Assembly: GCF_011806455.1 (NCBI RefSeq)
Contig: NZ_JAATOT010000009.1
Coordinates: forward strand, 38,393 to 102,392
Direction of reading: 5' to 3'
Source of the DNA: Celeribacter sp. HF31
GTDB taxonomy: Bacteria; Pseudomonadota; Alphaproteobacteria; Rhodobacterales; Rhodobacteraceae
DNA: 64,000 nucleotides
Shown: piece by piece, positions 17,226 to 26,423 of the stretch
Numbering within the stretch: position 1 is the stretch's first letter
How the letters are laid out: the number at the start of each line of letters is the position of its first letter
Translations under genes and position numbers: made by a program
The notes under the pieces: generated by a model
Database searches by the model: none
What the model was told of the DNA's origin: nothing
The model's input: the letters and a program-made list of their open reading frames with translations, nothing else

Positions 17226-17983
17226 ATCACCTCCCCAAGCCCGTGGTCCTCGCCGAAATAGGCGCGTTTGAAGGCCTCGCCCTCCATCACCTCTTTCGGC
17301 GCGCCCTCGGCGATCAGCTCGCCGAAATCGAGCGCGATCAACCTGTCGACCACGGCCACCAACGCATGCACCACATGTTCGATCCAGATGATCGACACGC
17401 CGGAGGCATGAATTTCCTTGATCAGCGCCACGAGATCGTGCACCTCGAAATCCGATAGCCCGCCCGCAATTTCATCGAGCAAAAGCACCTTCGGATCGCA
17501 GGCCAGCGCCCGGCTCAGCTCCAACCGTTTGCGCCCCATGAGCGACAGGCTTCCCGCCGATTTGGCGTGGCGATCCAGAAGCCCGGTGCGTTTGAGCGCG
17601 GTATAGGCGGCGTCCTCGGCGACATGACCATGCAGCCCGCCACCATGAGAGGCAGCGGTCAGCACGTTTTCCCAGACCGAGATCTGTTCGAACGGCTGCG
17701 GCACTTGAGAGGTGCGCACGATGCCGGTGCGGCAACGATGCGGCTCCGGCAGGGCGGTGATGTCGCGCCCTTGATAGAGCACCTTTCCCTCGGTGGGCGC
17801 AACCGAGCCCGCGAGCATTTTCAAAAGCGTCGTCTTGCCTGCCCCGTTGGGACCGAGCACACCCAGGGCCTCGCCTTTCGTCAGCGAAAACCCGATGGCG
17901 TCATTGACCGTCAACGCGCCATAGCGCTTGGTCAGGGCCCGTGCCTCAAGCACGGGACCATCAGTGTTGTGTTCTTGGGACAC
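17222..17983 (-). CDS. ABC transporter ATPase (LivG family)
   Basis: A 253-residue ATPase with Walker A GPNGAGKTTLLK near residue 42, Q-loop RTSQVPQPF near 90, signature SLSLMGRKRLELSRALA near 147, and Walker B VLLLDEIAGGLSD. The signature reads LSLMGRK rather than the common LSYGQQR or LSGGQ, as in some LivG proteins. It is 6 bp downstream of the binding-protein gene in the same operon. Confidence 0.9.
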   Translation of the reverse strand: MSQEHNTDGPVLEARALTKRYGALTVNDAIGFSLTKGEALGVLGPNGAGKTTLLKMLAGSVAPTEGKVLYQGRDITALPEPHRCRTGIVRTSQVPQPFEQISVWENVLTAASHGGGLHGHVAEDAAYTALKRTGLLDRHAKSAGSLSLMGRKRLELSRALACDPKVLLLDEIAGGLSDFEVHDLVALIKEIHASGVSIIWIEHVVHALVAVVDRLIALDFGELIAEGAPKEVMEGEAFKRAYFGEDHGLGEVM

Positions 17984-17989
17984 GGGAGA

Positions 17990-19279
17990 TCACCAGACTT
18001 TTTCTTGCAGGGTGCCGTTTGTTGCGATCTCGGGAGCCACATCGTTGAAAGTACAGACCAGCTCATATTCGCCCGCCTCGGTCAGCTGCCATTGCCCGCC
18101 CGCGACCGGGGTTTTCGCGACATTCGGTGCCACCGCGAAATCGCCCCATTTGACATGGCCGACACAGGTGTCGAGATCGGTGGCGTTCATCGCCTCGACG
18201 ATGGCCTCCGGGTTGACCTCCGTGGTGCGTTTGAGCGTGTCGATCGCCGCTTCGAACAGCGAATGCACATAGCCCGTGCCTTGCAGCCATTGGTTTCCGG
18301 TGGCCTCGGCATAGGCGGCGCAAAGCTCTTCGGTGGTCTGGCCGGTGAGCGAGGAGGTATAGGGGAATTGCGGCCCCCAGTAATATTCGCCCGACAGGTT
18401 CGCGCCCAGCCCGTCCGGGAAGCTCGCGACCCCTTTCGGCGTCAGCGCGGCCTTGGCGACGGTCACGAATTTAGGGGTAAAGCCCATCTGTTTCGATTGC
18501 GCCATGAAGGTCGCCAGATCCGGCGGCAGCATCACGCCGGTGACGATCTCGACCCCGGCCCGTTTGAAGGCGTTGATCTCGGCAGAGAAGTCGTCCTTGA
18601 GGTTCTGATAGCGGCCCGGATCGACAAGGGTAAACCCGGCATCCTTGAGGGCGGGCGGAAAGCCCAGCTCCGCGTCGGCAAAGGCGATGCCGTCCGGGTC
18701 ATTGGGCCAAAGCGCGCCCACAACCTTGTTGGTCTCAAGCCCGTTCCAAAGCCCGAAATAAACCTCAAGCAGATCTTCCGATCCCCAGAAAAAGTGGTTG
18801 GTGTAGGTGAACGTCTTTTCACCGGGCACACCGCCGCGCCCGAAATACCAGCTTTGCCAAGGGGTTGCGTTGGAAATGCACGGCACACCATTGAGCTCGC
18901 AGAGATCGGCGACAGGGTTCGTCGTGTCCGGGGTGGAGCCGACCAGCATGAGATCGACCTCGTCCTGATAGATCAGATCTGAGGCCATGTCGCCCGCGCG
19001 GTTCGGATCGGATTGGGTGTCCTTGTCGATGATCTCGAAATCGAAACTGCCGGCGGCGGTGTCGATCTTGCCGCCCATGGCCGAACGAATCGCGTCGATC
19101 ACGAATCCGTCGCTTTCGGAGATCTGGCTGAGCGCGCCCGAGCGCGGCGAGATATAGCCGACGCGCAGGGTGCCGCCCGCCGCATGGGCGCGACGTGCCG
19201 ACAGGATGGAAGGCGCAAAGAGCGTGGTGGCAGCCGTGGCCTTGATCAGTTGGCGCCGGTTCATGTGCAGTTTCGTCAT
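17990..19279 (-). CDS. ABC transporter substrate-binding protein with Tat-like signal
   Basis: A 429-residue type I periplasmic binding protein (LivK/amide-binding type). The N terminus MTKLHMNRRQLIKATAATTL carries a twin-arginine RRQLIK motif, then a hydrophobic stretch and an SARRAHA cleavage site near residue 36, so Tat export is likely. The mature part opens TLRVGYISPRSGALSQ. Chosen start is the ATG at 19279; the long upstream open frame runs inside the GMC gene in another frame and is not real. The ligand is unknown; the operon suggests an alcohol or acylated amine. Confidence 0.87.
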   Translation of the reverse strand: MTKLHMNRRQLIKATAATTLFAPSILSARRAHAAGGTLRVGYISPRSGALSQISESDGFVIDAIRSAMGGKIDTAAGSFDFEIIDKDTQSDPNRAGDMASDLIYQDEVDLMLVGSTPDTTNPVADLCELNGVPCISNATPWQSWYFGRGGVPGEKTFTYTNHFFWGSEDLLEVYFGLWNGLETNKVVGALWPNDPDGIAFADAELGFPPALKDAGFTLVDPGRYQNLKDDFSAEINAFKRAGVEIVTGVMLPPDLATFMAQSKQMGFTPKFVTVAKAALTPKGVASFPDGLGANLSGEYYWGPQFPYTSSLTGQTTEELCAAYAEATGNQWLQGTGYVHSLFEAAIDTLKRTTEVNPEAIVEAMNATDLDTCVGHVKWGDFAVAPNVAKTPVAGGQWQLTEAGEYELVCTFNDVAPEIATNGTLQEKVW

Positions 19280-19326
19280 GATGTCAGTTCCCTGTTGTGC
19301 GTAGCTGGTATGTGCGAAAATCTGAG

Positions 19327-20898
19327 TCAGGCGGTGACTTTGCCCTTGATGAGATCGGCGCATTTCTCGCCGATCATGATGGCCGGGGCGTTGGTGTTGC
19401 CCGAGGGCACGGCGGGCATGATCGAGGCATCCGCGACGCGCAGCCCTTTGACCCCGTAGACCCGCAGTTCCGGGTCCACGACGGACAGCGCATCCGTACC
19501 CATTTTGCAGGTGCCGACCTGGTGGTGATAGCTGCCCACGGCGGAGCGGGCATAGTCGGCCAGCGCCGCGTCGGTCTGCACCTCCGGTCCCGGATAAACC
19601 TCCCGCGTCACCCACGCTTCGAGCGCCGGTTGCGCGGTCAGCTCGCGGATCTGTTTCATCGAGGTGACGAGGCAATCGACATCGTATTGCGTCGACAGAA
19701 GGTTCGGATCGAGCGCCACCGGATCGTCGATGCTTTTGCCGGTGAGCCACATCTCGCCCCGCGACGACGGACGGACGCCCGCGGCGTGAAGGGTAAAGGC
19801 GTTCATCGGCCCCTCCTGCCCCGGCGCGTAGGCGGGGACGGAGAAGAACAGCGGCTGCAAATCCGGCACCGCCATATCGGGATGGGATTTGGTGAACATA
19901 TGCACCTGCATCGGCGGCAGGTTGGGGTTCGTCGGGAAGGGATAATCTTCCTTGCTCTCATAGACCATCGGCAGAAAGGTGTGATCGTGCAGGTTCTTGC
20001 CCACGCCGGGCAGGTCCACGATCACGTCGATGCCGATCTCTTCGAGATGCTCTTTCGGGCCGATGCCCGAGAGCATGAGGAGTTTCGGGCTTTCAAGCGT
20101 GCCCGCCGACAGGATCACCTCCTTGCCCGCGTTGATCGTGACCGATCCGCTGGCGGTCTTGAGAACCACGCCCTTGACCACCTCGCCTTCGATCAGGACC
20201 TTCTCGGCCCGCGCGCCCGACATGACGGTCAGATTGGGACGATTGTGCACCGGGTCGATATAGCCCGCAGCGGTAGAGGCACGTGTGCCGTCCTTGATGT
20301 TGTATTGAATCCGGGAAATACCTTCGGTGGTTTCGCCGTTGTAATCCTCGTTATAGGGAATGCCCGCCTGTACACCGGCCTCGATCAGCGCATCCATCAC
20401 CGGATGCGCCTCGTAGTCCTTGATCACATGGAGCGGGCCGCCGGTGGCGCGATAGTCATCTTCGCCGCCTTCCCAATCTTCGATCTTCTTGAAATAGGGC
20501 AGGACATTTTCCCAATCCCAGCCATAGCAGCCCTGAAGCGCCCAGGCGTCGTAATCGGTCTTGTCACCGCGCACATAGATCATACCGTTCATAGAGGAAC
20601 AGCCGCCCATCACCTTGCCGCGCGGCCAATAGACCTCGCGATTATGTGCATGTTTCTGCGGCACGGTGGAAAAGCCCCAGTCATAATCCGAGAACCAGAT
20701 GTCGATCACCCGCAGCGGCGTGGAGACCATGTCGGGCGTGTCGCCATGTCCGGCCTCAACGAGCAGGACCGAGGTGTCCGGGTCCTCCGACAGACGCCCG
20801 GCGATGGCACATCCGGCAGAGCCCGCGCCGCAGACGATGTAATCAAAGGTCTTGCCGTTCAGTTCGGTGGAGAGAGTCGGGTAGGCATGCGTATTCAT
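19327..20898 (-). CDS. GMC-family FAD-dependent alcohol oxidoreductase
   Basis: A 523-residue choline-dehydrogenase-like GMC protein. FAD-binding [16 protein letters not shown] lies near residue 25, GMC signature 1 [20 protein letters not shown] near 90, signature 2 [16 protein letters not shown] near 260, and the C-terminal [12 protein letters not shown] (catalytic His) near 460 with [19 protein letters not shown]. It should oxidise a primary alcohol to an aldehyde, which the aldehyde dehydrogenase gene just upstream could convert to an acid. First gene of the operon with the ABC importer and the HDAC-like hydrolase. Confidence 0.92.
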   Translation of the reverse strand: MNTHAYPTLSTELNGKTFDYIVCGAGSAGCAIAGRLSEDPDTSVLLVEAGHGDTPDMVSTPLRVIDIWFSDYDWGFSTVPQKHAHNREVYWPRGKVMGGCSSMNGMIYVRGDKTDYDAWALQGCYGWDWENVLPYFKKIEDWEGGEDDYRATGGPLHVIKDYEAHPVMDALIEAGVQAGIPYNEDYNGETTEGISRIQYNIKDGTRASTAAGYIDPVHNRPNLTVMSGARAEKVLIEGEVVKGVVLKTASGSVTINAGKEVILSAGTLESPKLLMLSGIGPKEHLEEIGIDVIVDLPGVGKNLHDHTFLPMVYESKEDYPFPTNPNLPPMQVHMFTKSHPDMAVPDLQPLFFSVPAYAPGQEGPMNAFTLHAAGVRPSSRGEMWLTGKSIDDPVALDPNLLSTQYDVDCLVTSMKQIRELTAQPALEAWVTREVYPGPEVQTDAALADYARSAVGSYHHQVGTCKMGTDALSVVDPELRVYGVKGLRVADASIMPAVPSGNTNAPAIMIGEKCADLIKGKVTA

Positions 20899-21151
20899 GG
20901 AAATATCCTGTCAAGTGGCATGTAAATACAGCCCATGCACATCGGTGCGCATGGAGGGAGAGACCGCGTGAGAGATAGGGAATGTGGCGTCAGCCGGGGC
21001 TGTAAATGACAGTCATGAGATCGTTTCCTCGCTGTTGGATCAAAACCGCAGCGCCCTCTTTATGGGGTTCGTCTTGCGGGGATGTGCCGCACAAGCGCGG
21101 CACATGAACGACAAAGGACCCCGCGTCAGGGAAACCGCGAGGCCCCTCACC
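20899..21151. other. Intergenic region with hairpins between ALDH and GMC genes
   Basis: A 253-bp gap. A perfect 9-bp stem ATGTGCCGC / GCGGCACAT spans 21082-21105 with loop ACAAGC. Nearer the aldehyde dehydrogenase stop an imperfect G+C-rich stem (about 21116-21147) is followed on the minus strand by TTT and could terminate that gene. The promoter of the GMC operon should lie in the remainder; no strong -35/-10 pair is evident. Confidence 0.45.
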
Positions 21152-22663
21152 TTATGCGGGGTAAGCCACACATACGGATTTGGTTTCGAGATAGTTCTCA
21201 AGCGCGCCTGCGCCGTGTTCGCGCCCTATGCCCGATTGTTTGTAGCCGCCAAAGGGCATGTTCATATCCGGGATGTTATGGGCATTAACCCAGACCGTCC
21301 CGGCCTTGATCTTCGGCACATAGCGCATGACCTTGTTGACATCCGTGGTCCAGATCGACGCGCCCAGACCGTAGATCGTGTCATTTGCCAGGGTCATCGC
21401 CTCGTCACCATCCTCGAAGGGCGTCACCGAGATCACCGGACCGAATACCTCATTGCGCATGATGGACATATCCTGCGTGGTGTTGGTGAAAATCTCCGGC
21501 GCGACATAATAGCCCTGGTTCGGCGTCACCCCGTTCAACAGCGGCGTGGCCCCCTCTTCGATGGCGCGGGCAACGCAGGATTTCACATGCTGCTGGTGTT
21601 TCGCCGAAACCACCGGGTTGATCATATTCGCAGTGGACAGGCCGCTTCCCATCGGCAGGCTGCCAGCAATCCCGGCGATCACTTCGAGCGCCTTTTCGTA
21701 AATCCCTTTCTGGATATAGAGACGCGTGCCGGAGGTGCAGGTCTGGCCGGTGTTGAACATCGTGCCGATGCCCACCGCATTGCCCAGAAGATCGAGATCC
21801 ATATCGTCGAACATCACCATCGGCGCCTTGCCACCAAGTTCGAGCGTCACCGGCTTGACGTCTTTCATCGCCTGCGCGCCGATGATCTTTCCGACGCTCG
21901 TGGAACCAGTAAAGGTGATCTTGTCGACACCCGGGTGCGCCACCAGCGGAGCACCTGCGTCTTCTCCCGTTCCCGTGATCACATTGACCACACCTTCGGG
22001 AAATCCCGCGTCGAGGCACAATTGTGCCAGATACATCGAGGTCAGCGGCGTCTCTTCTGCCGGTTTCAACACGACGGTGCATCCGGCGGCCAGCGCAGGC
22101 GCAAGTTTCCACACCGCCATTCCGAGCGGGAAGTTCCACGGCGTAATCGCCGCAACCACACCAACCGCCTCCTTGCGGGTCTGGGCCTGATAGCTCATGC
22201 CCGGCGGCACGTTGATTGATACGTCAAAGGTCTGACCGTAAATCTTTGTCGCCCACCCGGCCATGTAGCGGATATATTCCGACGAGGCCTGAACCTCGAT
22301 CAAACGCGACAACATCACGTTCTTGCCGTTCTCCAGCGTCTCGATCTGGGCCAACTCCTCGCCGTGATCCTCCAAAAGATCGGCCAGTTTGAGCATCAGG
22401 TTTTGGCGCGCAATCGCTGGCAGCGCGGACCATTGGCCTTCGAAAGCGACGCGTGCGGCCTTCACGGCCGCGTCCACATCTTCAGGCCCCGCCGCGGGAA
22501 CCTGTGCCAACTCCCCGCCTGTGGCGGGATCGTAAACGGCGAAACTTTTCCCGGAGAGCGCATCGCAGCTCTGAGCGCCAACCGTCATCTTCGGAGCTTT
22601 GAGAAATGCAGAAACGGATGGGAGAAGGGACTCCACATCACTGCCGGGCGCAGCAATTTTCAT
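21152..22663 (-). CDS. NAD(P)-dependent aldehyde dehydrogenase
   Basis: A 503-residue class I/II aldehyde dehydrogenase. Seen are ITPWNFPLGMAVWKLAPALAAG near residue 165, GSTSVGKIIGAQ near 240, catalytic Glu in LELGGKAPMV near 265 and catalytic Cys in FNTGQTCTSGTRL near 300. The ATG at 22663 has GGAGG six bases upstream; the longer open frame would start at a TTG inside that ribosome-binding site. Probably oxidises the product of the neighbouring GMC enzyme. If the substrate is indole-3-acetaldehyde it would feed the iac pathway, but that is inference only. Confidence 0.92.
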   Translation of the reverse strand: MKIAAPGSDVESLLPSVSAFLKAPKMTVGAQSCDALSGKSFAVYDPATGGELAQVPAAGPEDVDAAVKAARVAFEGQWSALPAIARQNLMLKLADLLEDHGEELAQIETLENGKNVMLSRLIEVQASSEYIRYMAGWATKIYGQTFDVSINVPPGMSYQAQTRKEAVGVVAAITPWNFPLGMAVWKLAPALAAGCTVVLKPAEETPLTSMYLAQLCLDAGFPEGVVNVITGTGEDAGAPLVAHPGVDKITFTGSTSVGKIIGAQAMKDVKPVTLELGGKAPMVMFDDMDLDLLGNAVGIGTMFNTGQTCTSGTRLYIQKGIYEKALEVIAGIAGSLPMGSGLSTANMINPVVSAKHQQHVKSCVARAIEEGATPLLNGVTPNQGYYVAPEIFTNTTQDMSIMRNEVFGPVISVTPFEDGDEAMTLANDTIYGLGASIWTTDVNKVMRYVPKIKAGTVWVNAHNIPDMNMPFGGYKQSGIGREHGAGALENYLETKSVCVAYPA

Positions 22664-22746
22664 TTTGACCTCCAAGGGACATATAGTGCGGTTTATTTTA
22701 CCTCTTCTGATATTCGAGAAGCGGTATTTGCATTATTGTTACCGTG

Positions 22747-22780
22747 AAATTTGACGCACCAGAGTTGCGCTGTCAAATTT
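22747..22780. promoter_or_regulatory. 9-bp inverted repeat upstream of the aldehyde dehydrogenase
   Basis: AAATTTGAC (22747-22755) and GTCAAATTT (22772-22780) form perfect arms 16 bp apart, about 85 bp upstream of the aldehyde dehydrogenase start. TTACCGTGA just before it (22739-22747) differs by one base from the reverse complement of the TTACGGTAA repeats in the iac control region. A dimeric repressor site is likely; the binding protein is unknown. Confidence 0.55.
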
Positions 22781-23093
22781 AAATGAAAATTAACGCAATA
22801 TTTTTCTGCTTTTTATATTTTGCACAAATGTCGATCACATTTTGGGAAAAATGGCGTTGCCTTGTCGCGTCATGCCGCATTTCGGAAACAAAGACATCAT
22901 GCCGAAATGCCGTTCATCTCACCAAATCGCAAAAGACCAAAATCGGACGTCGTAAAGAATCCCAGATGAAGTTTTTAAAGGACTGGGAATACTACGGCCA
23001 CGCGGGGTTTCTGATCACCCATATGTTGAGGCCCCTGAGTTGGATCGGGTTTCGGGCGGAGACCCGCGATCGCGATAAAAGGTCCGAAAAGAC
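22781..23093. other. AT-rich gap with a possible orphan small ORF
   Basis: This 313-bp stretch is AT-rich at its left end. A short plus-strand frame from ATG 22966 to 23184 (72 codons, starting MKFLKDWEYYGHAGFL) has some protein-like character but overlaps the end of the Rrf2-type gene, has no good ribosome-binding site and matches no family I know. It may be a gene remnant. I see no other gene. Confidence 0.3.
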
Positions 23094-23546
23094 CTATGAA
23101 GCTGCGTTACAATTCGCCATGTCTTGTCGCCAGCCTGCTGTGAGCTGGGCAACCGTCACTGCGCCAAGTGATCGCTCAAATTGACTCCGCGCTGCGTTCA
23201 ATGCTTCGGTCGTGGCGGCGTTCGCTTCGCGGGCAAGCAGACAGGTTGGCTCATCCTCATCGTTGCCAAGCGCAAACAAGGTCGGTGAACCCAGGGCCCT
23301 GTAAATGGCAAGCAGGGTGACTTCGCTCAGCGGTTTGATCAATATCCAGCCACCGCCATGCCCTTTCGTGGACGTGACAATTTCCGCATCACGCAGCCCT
23401 GCCATCGTGCGGCGCACCACGGCGGAATTGGTCTGCAACATCTGCGCGATTAGGTCTGATGTCGCTGGCTCATCCATGCCATCAAGATGGAGAAGGGCAT
23501 GAAGGACGCGGGAAAGCCTTTTATCCTGACGCATTTGGGTCTCCAT
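23094..23546 (-). CDS. Rrf2-family transcriptional regulator
   Basis: A 150-residue winged-helix regulator of the Rrf2 family. The helix-turn-helix is in ATSDLIAQMLQTNSAVVRRTMAGLRDAEIV (residues 28-58), followed by the wing STKGHGGGWIL, a standard Rrf2 motif. Only one Cys is present (TCLLAR near residue 102), so a three-Cys Fe-S cluster as in IscR or NsrR is unlikely. Start at 23546 or the ATG at 23534, which has GGAG upstream. It is divergent from an efflux pump 68 bp away and probably represses it. Confidence 0.87.
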   Translation of the reverse strand: METQMRQDKRLSRVLHALLHLDGMDEPATSDLIAQMLQTNSAVVRRTMAGLRDAEIVTSTKGHGGGWILIKPLSEVTLLAIYRALGSPTLFALGNDEDEPTCLLAREANAATTEALNAARSQFERSLGAVTVAQLTAGWRQDMANCNAAS

Positions 23547-23614
23547 CGCTCATATGTAACATTTGAAAACACAAGAGATTGACACCCCCTGCATTATGAT
23601 ACATTTGACGTTAC
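23547..23614. promoter_or_regulatory. Divergent Rrf2/MFS promoter region
   Basis: A 68-bp AT-rich gap. ATGTAAC (23554-23560) and GTTACAT (23610-23616) form inverted arms, and ACATTTGA occurs at 23559-23566 and ACATTTGAC at 23601-23609, so similar half-sites flank both genes. TTGACA at 23579-23584 is a candidate -35. Likely operator of the Rrf2-family protein. Confidence 0.55.
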
Positions 23615-25084
23615 ATGAATACGAGCAAAAGCACCATGCCCGATGTGTCTCAACACGAGCCGCGCTCCGACAGGTGGATGGCCTTGGCCGTTCTGTTCCT
23701 TGCCAGCTTCATGAACCTGATTGACGTCAGCATCGTGAATGTCGCCCTGCCCCGCATACAAGCGGACACGGGTGCAACGGCGACCCAGCTTGAATGGGTG
23801 GCGGCGATCTACGTTCTTGCCCTTGCCGTGGGCCTCCTGCCCTTTGGGCGCTTCGGTGATGTGTTCGGACGCCGTCGCATGTTCATTTTGGGCCTGTTCG
23901 GGTTCACGGTCGCATCCGTTCTTTGCGGGGTCGCGCCTGATATCCTGACCTTGATTGCAGCACGCGCTGCACAGGGTATCTTCGCCGCAATGATGGTGCC
24001 GCAGGTTCTTGCGATTGTGCATGTGATCTTTCCAACGGATGAAAAGGCCCGTGTCTTTGGTCTGTTCGGTACAATTTCAAGCCTTGGCGTCGTCGCAGGA
24101 CCGATCATTGGCGGCGCGGTGATTACCGCTGATGTCGCTGGGCTGGGCTGGCGGCTGGCCTTTCTGATCAACATTCCGCTTGGTGTGGTCGCCTTGATCG
24201 GCGCACTGCGCTTTGTCCCTGATCTGGAGACGGACACCACATTGCGCCCCGACTGGATCGGAACGGGATTATTTGCCGGGGCAATCGTTCTTTTGGTCCT
24301 GCCACTGATCGAAGGCCGCGTTCTTGGCTGGCCTTGGTGGAGCTTTGCCGCACTCCTGGCCTGTGTGCCAATGATGGTCGGCTTTGTGCTTTGGGAATGT
24401 CGCTTGAGCAAACGCGGCTTGTCCGCGGTGATGCCCGAAGGACTTTTGGCAAACCGGCCCTACCTGATCCGCCTTGGGTTGGTGATCTTGTTCTTCTCCG
24501 GCATCCCCGGTCTGTTCCTTGTCCTCGCCATCTTCCTGCAATCCGGGTTTGGCCTGTCCGCCCTGCAAAGCGGCCTTGTGACCACGCCTTTCCCTGTCGG
24601 GGTTATGTTGGCGTCCACACTCACAGCCCGATTTGGAAACGGGTCTTTGACACTCAGAATTGCGTGCGGCGCTGCATTGCTGACGATCGGCATGATTGGA
24701 CTTCGAGTCGTGATCAACGGCGTTGGGACTGACCTGAACCCGTATCTGTTCACCGTGCCGTTGCTCATCTGCGGCTTTGGCATGGGAACGGCGGTCATGT
24801 CGCTGTTTCAGGTCACGATGTCGAGCGTTGAAGCACAAGATGCAGGGGCCGGTTCTGGTGCCATGCAAGCGGTCCAACAAGTCGGCGCCGCCCTCGGCAT
24901 CGCAATCGCAGGTCAGATCTTCTTCTCCCTGCTCGGTGAGGACGGGATGGAAGGGCGCACAGAGGCCACGTCCCGTTTTGTCCATGCCGCATCACAAGCC
25001 ACGCTCTATTCGATGGCCGTCTTTACAGCATTGGCTCTCGGCCTTGGAGTGTCAGCCTATCGCAACAGGCAGACCCCACAATGA
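23615..25084 (+). CDS. MFS multidrug exporter, DHA2 (14-helix) family
   Basis: A 489-residue EmrB/QacA-type major facilitator with about 14 hydrophobic segments. Seen are LASFMNLIDVSIVNVALPRIQADTGAT near residue 30 (motif D1 of DHA2), PFGRFGDVFGRRRMFILG near 85 (motif A) and GPIIGGAVI near 155 (motif C, antiporter signature). Expected to export hydrophobic compounds in exchange for protons. Monocistronic, divergent from the Rrf2 gene. The substrate could be an aromatic acid or drug; the sequence does not say. Confidence 0.9.
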   Translation: MNTSKSTMPDVSQHEPRSDRWMALAVLFLASFMNLIDVSIVNVALPRIQADTGATATQLEWVAAIYVLALAVGLLPFGRFGDVFGRRRMFILGLFGFTVASVLCGVAPDILTLIAARAAQGIFAAMMVPQVLAIVHVIFPTDEKARVFGLFGTISSLGVVAGPIIGGAVITADVAGLGWRLAFLINIPLGVVALIGALRFVPDLETDTTLRPDWIGTGLFAGAIVLLVLPLIEGRVLGWPWWSFAALLACVPMMVGFVLWECRLSKRGLSAVMPEGLLANRPYLIRLGLVILFFSGIPGLFLVLAIFLQSGFGLSALQSGLVTTPFPVGVMLASTLTARFGNGSLTLRIACGAALLTIGMIGLRVVINGVGTDLNPYLFTVPLLICGFGMGTAVMSLFQVTMSSVEAQDAGAGSGAMQAVQQVGAALGIAIAGQIFFSLLGEDGMEGRTEATSRFVHAASQATLYSMAVFTALALGLGVSAYRNRQTPQ

Positions 25085-25322
25085 CCGATAGATCATCAAA
25101 CCCGTCGCAAGATTTTTGGGAACCACATTGCGCCCAAAAGACTCGTCCGTCTCGCGGCTGTTTTGAAGCAGTTTGTCGAGGCGCGACCAATCGGAACCGC
25201 GCTTGACGCGGGTTGCCCCCTGCCCCACCACGCGCTCCACGTCTTTGCCACCAACCGGCGAAGCACGCGCAAAGAGCATGGCGCTCGCCCACCGGTTTCC
25301 GCGTCTTGGTAACCTTGGTCAT
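25052..25322 (-). pseudogene. Degenerate mobile-element gene fragment
   Basis: On the minus strand an ATG at 25322 overlaps (ATGA) the stop of the DUF1403-like remnant, but its frame (MTKVTKTRKPVGER) breaks soon. A second frame, 25052-25279, continues with LFARASPVGGKDVERVVGQG and NVVPKNLATGLMIYR, which looks protein-like. This reads as one short gene broken by a frameshift. I do not recognise the family. It also overlaps the last codons of the exporter. Confidence 0.35.
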
Positions 25323-25493
25323 GGTGTGATCCCGTAGAGCCAAAAGGTCGGCCGTCCGGTCAGTCCCTCTGCGACACCCAGCTCGACCAGCCGATCCTTT
25401 CGCCCGGAGCTTCGGAGCGATGGCGTGAAGCGTTTCCACCCGATGGGCCAGATCCCGCGCTCTTCGGATCGTCTCCTCGATTGACTCGAGGAT
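25319..25493 (-). pseudogene. Remnant of a DUF1403-family gene
   Basis: Two minus-strand frames together resemble the C terminus of DUF1403 proteins of rhizobial and rhodobacterial plasmids as I remember them: RARDLAHRVETLHAIAPKLRAKG in one frame (to about 25397), then DRLVELGVAEGLTGRPTFWLYG to a stop at 25319 in another. The family normally has extra sequence between the two blocks, so there is both a frameshift and a small deletion. Not functional. Recognition is from memory and should be checked by a profile search. Confidence 0.45.
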
Positions 25494-25754
25494 CCGGCCT
25501 GAACCGCCGGTTCTGCTCCCTGCCCGCTCCGCCCGGCGTCCAGCCAGCCACATCGCAACAGTTCTGGCCGGAATCCAACGCAAACACGCGCGCGCCCCGG
25601 TGCAAAAGGAGACGATCCTGGCCGAGAAAGAGTCCGAGTGAACCTGACCAAAGCCGCCGCTCTTTAAATCCCTGCCTCGGCAGTTCTTCAAGCGCGCAAT
25701 CGTCTCTAACGGCGCGCCTGACCGGCCTGAAGGAGTGCACACGATCCTGAAATT

Positions 25755-25917
25755 CACTCAGGGCGGCCGCACAATAGAAATCCGGCAAGTCAAATACCTG
25801 AACAACATCGTCGGTCAGGATCATCGTTTCATCAAGCGGATCATCCAACCGATGATGGGCTTCAAGGCCTTTCATTCGGCCCCGCATCTGGGTCACGTCC
25901 TCAGTGAGCGATCTTAG
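25755..25917 (+). mobile_element. IS6-family transposase C-terminal remnant
   Basis: A plus-strand frame encodes QVKYLNNIVGQDHRFIKR and then PMMGFKAFHSA, clearly the end of an IS6/IS26-type DDE transposase. The position that holds the catalytic Glu in active members (ECDH or EQDH) is Gly here (GQDH), and the last residues after FHSA drift out of frame, so it is inactive. The rest of the element, including terminal repeats, is not visible. Confidence 0.7.
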
Positions 25918-26121
25918 GGAACGGTTAACCTGGTGCTCCGCATCCAAATGTGATCGTTAACTTCGTCCGCCATAAAGGCAAAACCGAGACGCAAGCGGGC
26001 GGATCGTTTCCGCGCGGGTATTTACACGGCACCTCATTTTCGACACGGAAGGGCAGGGGGCTTATCTCGAAGGTGATCAAAGATATCGTCTCGCCCTACC
26101 TAAAAAGGTCGATCGGTGCAA

Positions 26122-26139
26122 AGTTCACAGCTGTGAACT
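26122..26139. promoter_or_regulatory. parS: parS-like centromere site 1
   Basis: AGTTCACAGCTGTGAACT is a perfect 18-bp palindrome that fits the repABC parS consensus GTTNNCNGCNGNNAAC. It lies about 310 bp downstream of repC, where such sites are found on repABC plasmids. Expected to bind RepB. Confidence 0.85.
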
Positions 26140-26405
26140 CATGGCAGACGAGTCTTAAAATCGGTCCAATCTTGGCTCAGGAAATTTGCACTGCCGTCGT
26201 ACTCGATGTTGTCCGGCGCATTCGAAACCACTCACTTCACCCGAAGTCATCGCTCTTACAGCAAAAGGGCAGGGGGCAACGCAACATATACCAAATGGTC
26301 GACCCCGCCGCGATAACAGCGATTAGAGACAAATCCAGCCATATAGAGTCTTTTCAGAATCATATTAGACACTAAACCTCCGCACAGCGTAGCTCAGGGA
26401 AGAAG

Positions 26406-26423
26406 AGTTCACAGCTGTGAACT
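26406..26423. promoter_or_regulatory. parS: parS-like centromere site 2
   Basis: A second identical 18-bp palindrome AGTTCACAGCTGTGAACT, 29 bp beyond the repC stop and 284 bp from the first copy. Two exact copies next to repC make a RepB-binding partition site very likely. Confidence 0.87.

Noticed and set aside
22783..23184. 133-codon plus-strand frame upstream of Rrf2
   Set aside because: No ribosome-binding site, no family, overlaps the regulator end; only the last 72 codons look possibly coding, so it is noted as a region instead of a gene.
25950..26375. 141-codon frame downstream of repC
   Set aside because: It contains a parS palindrome, has no motif, and lies in AT-rich partition DNA.
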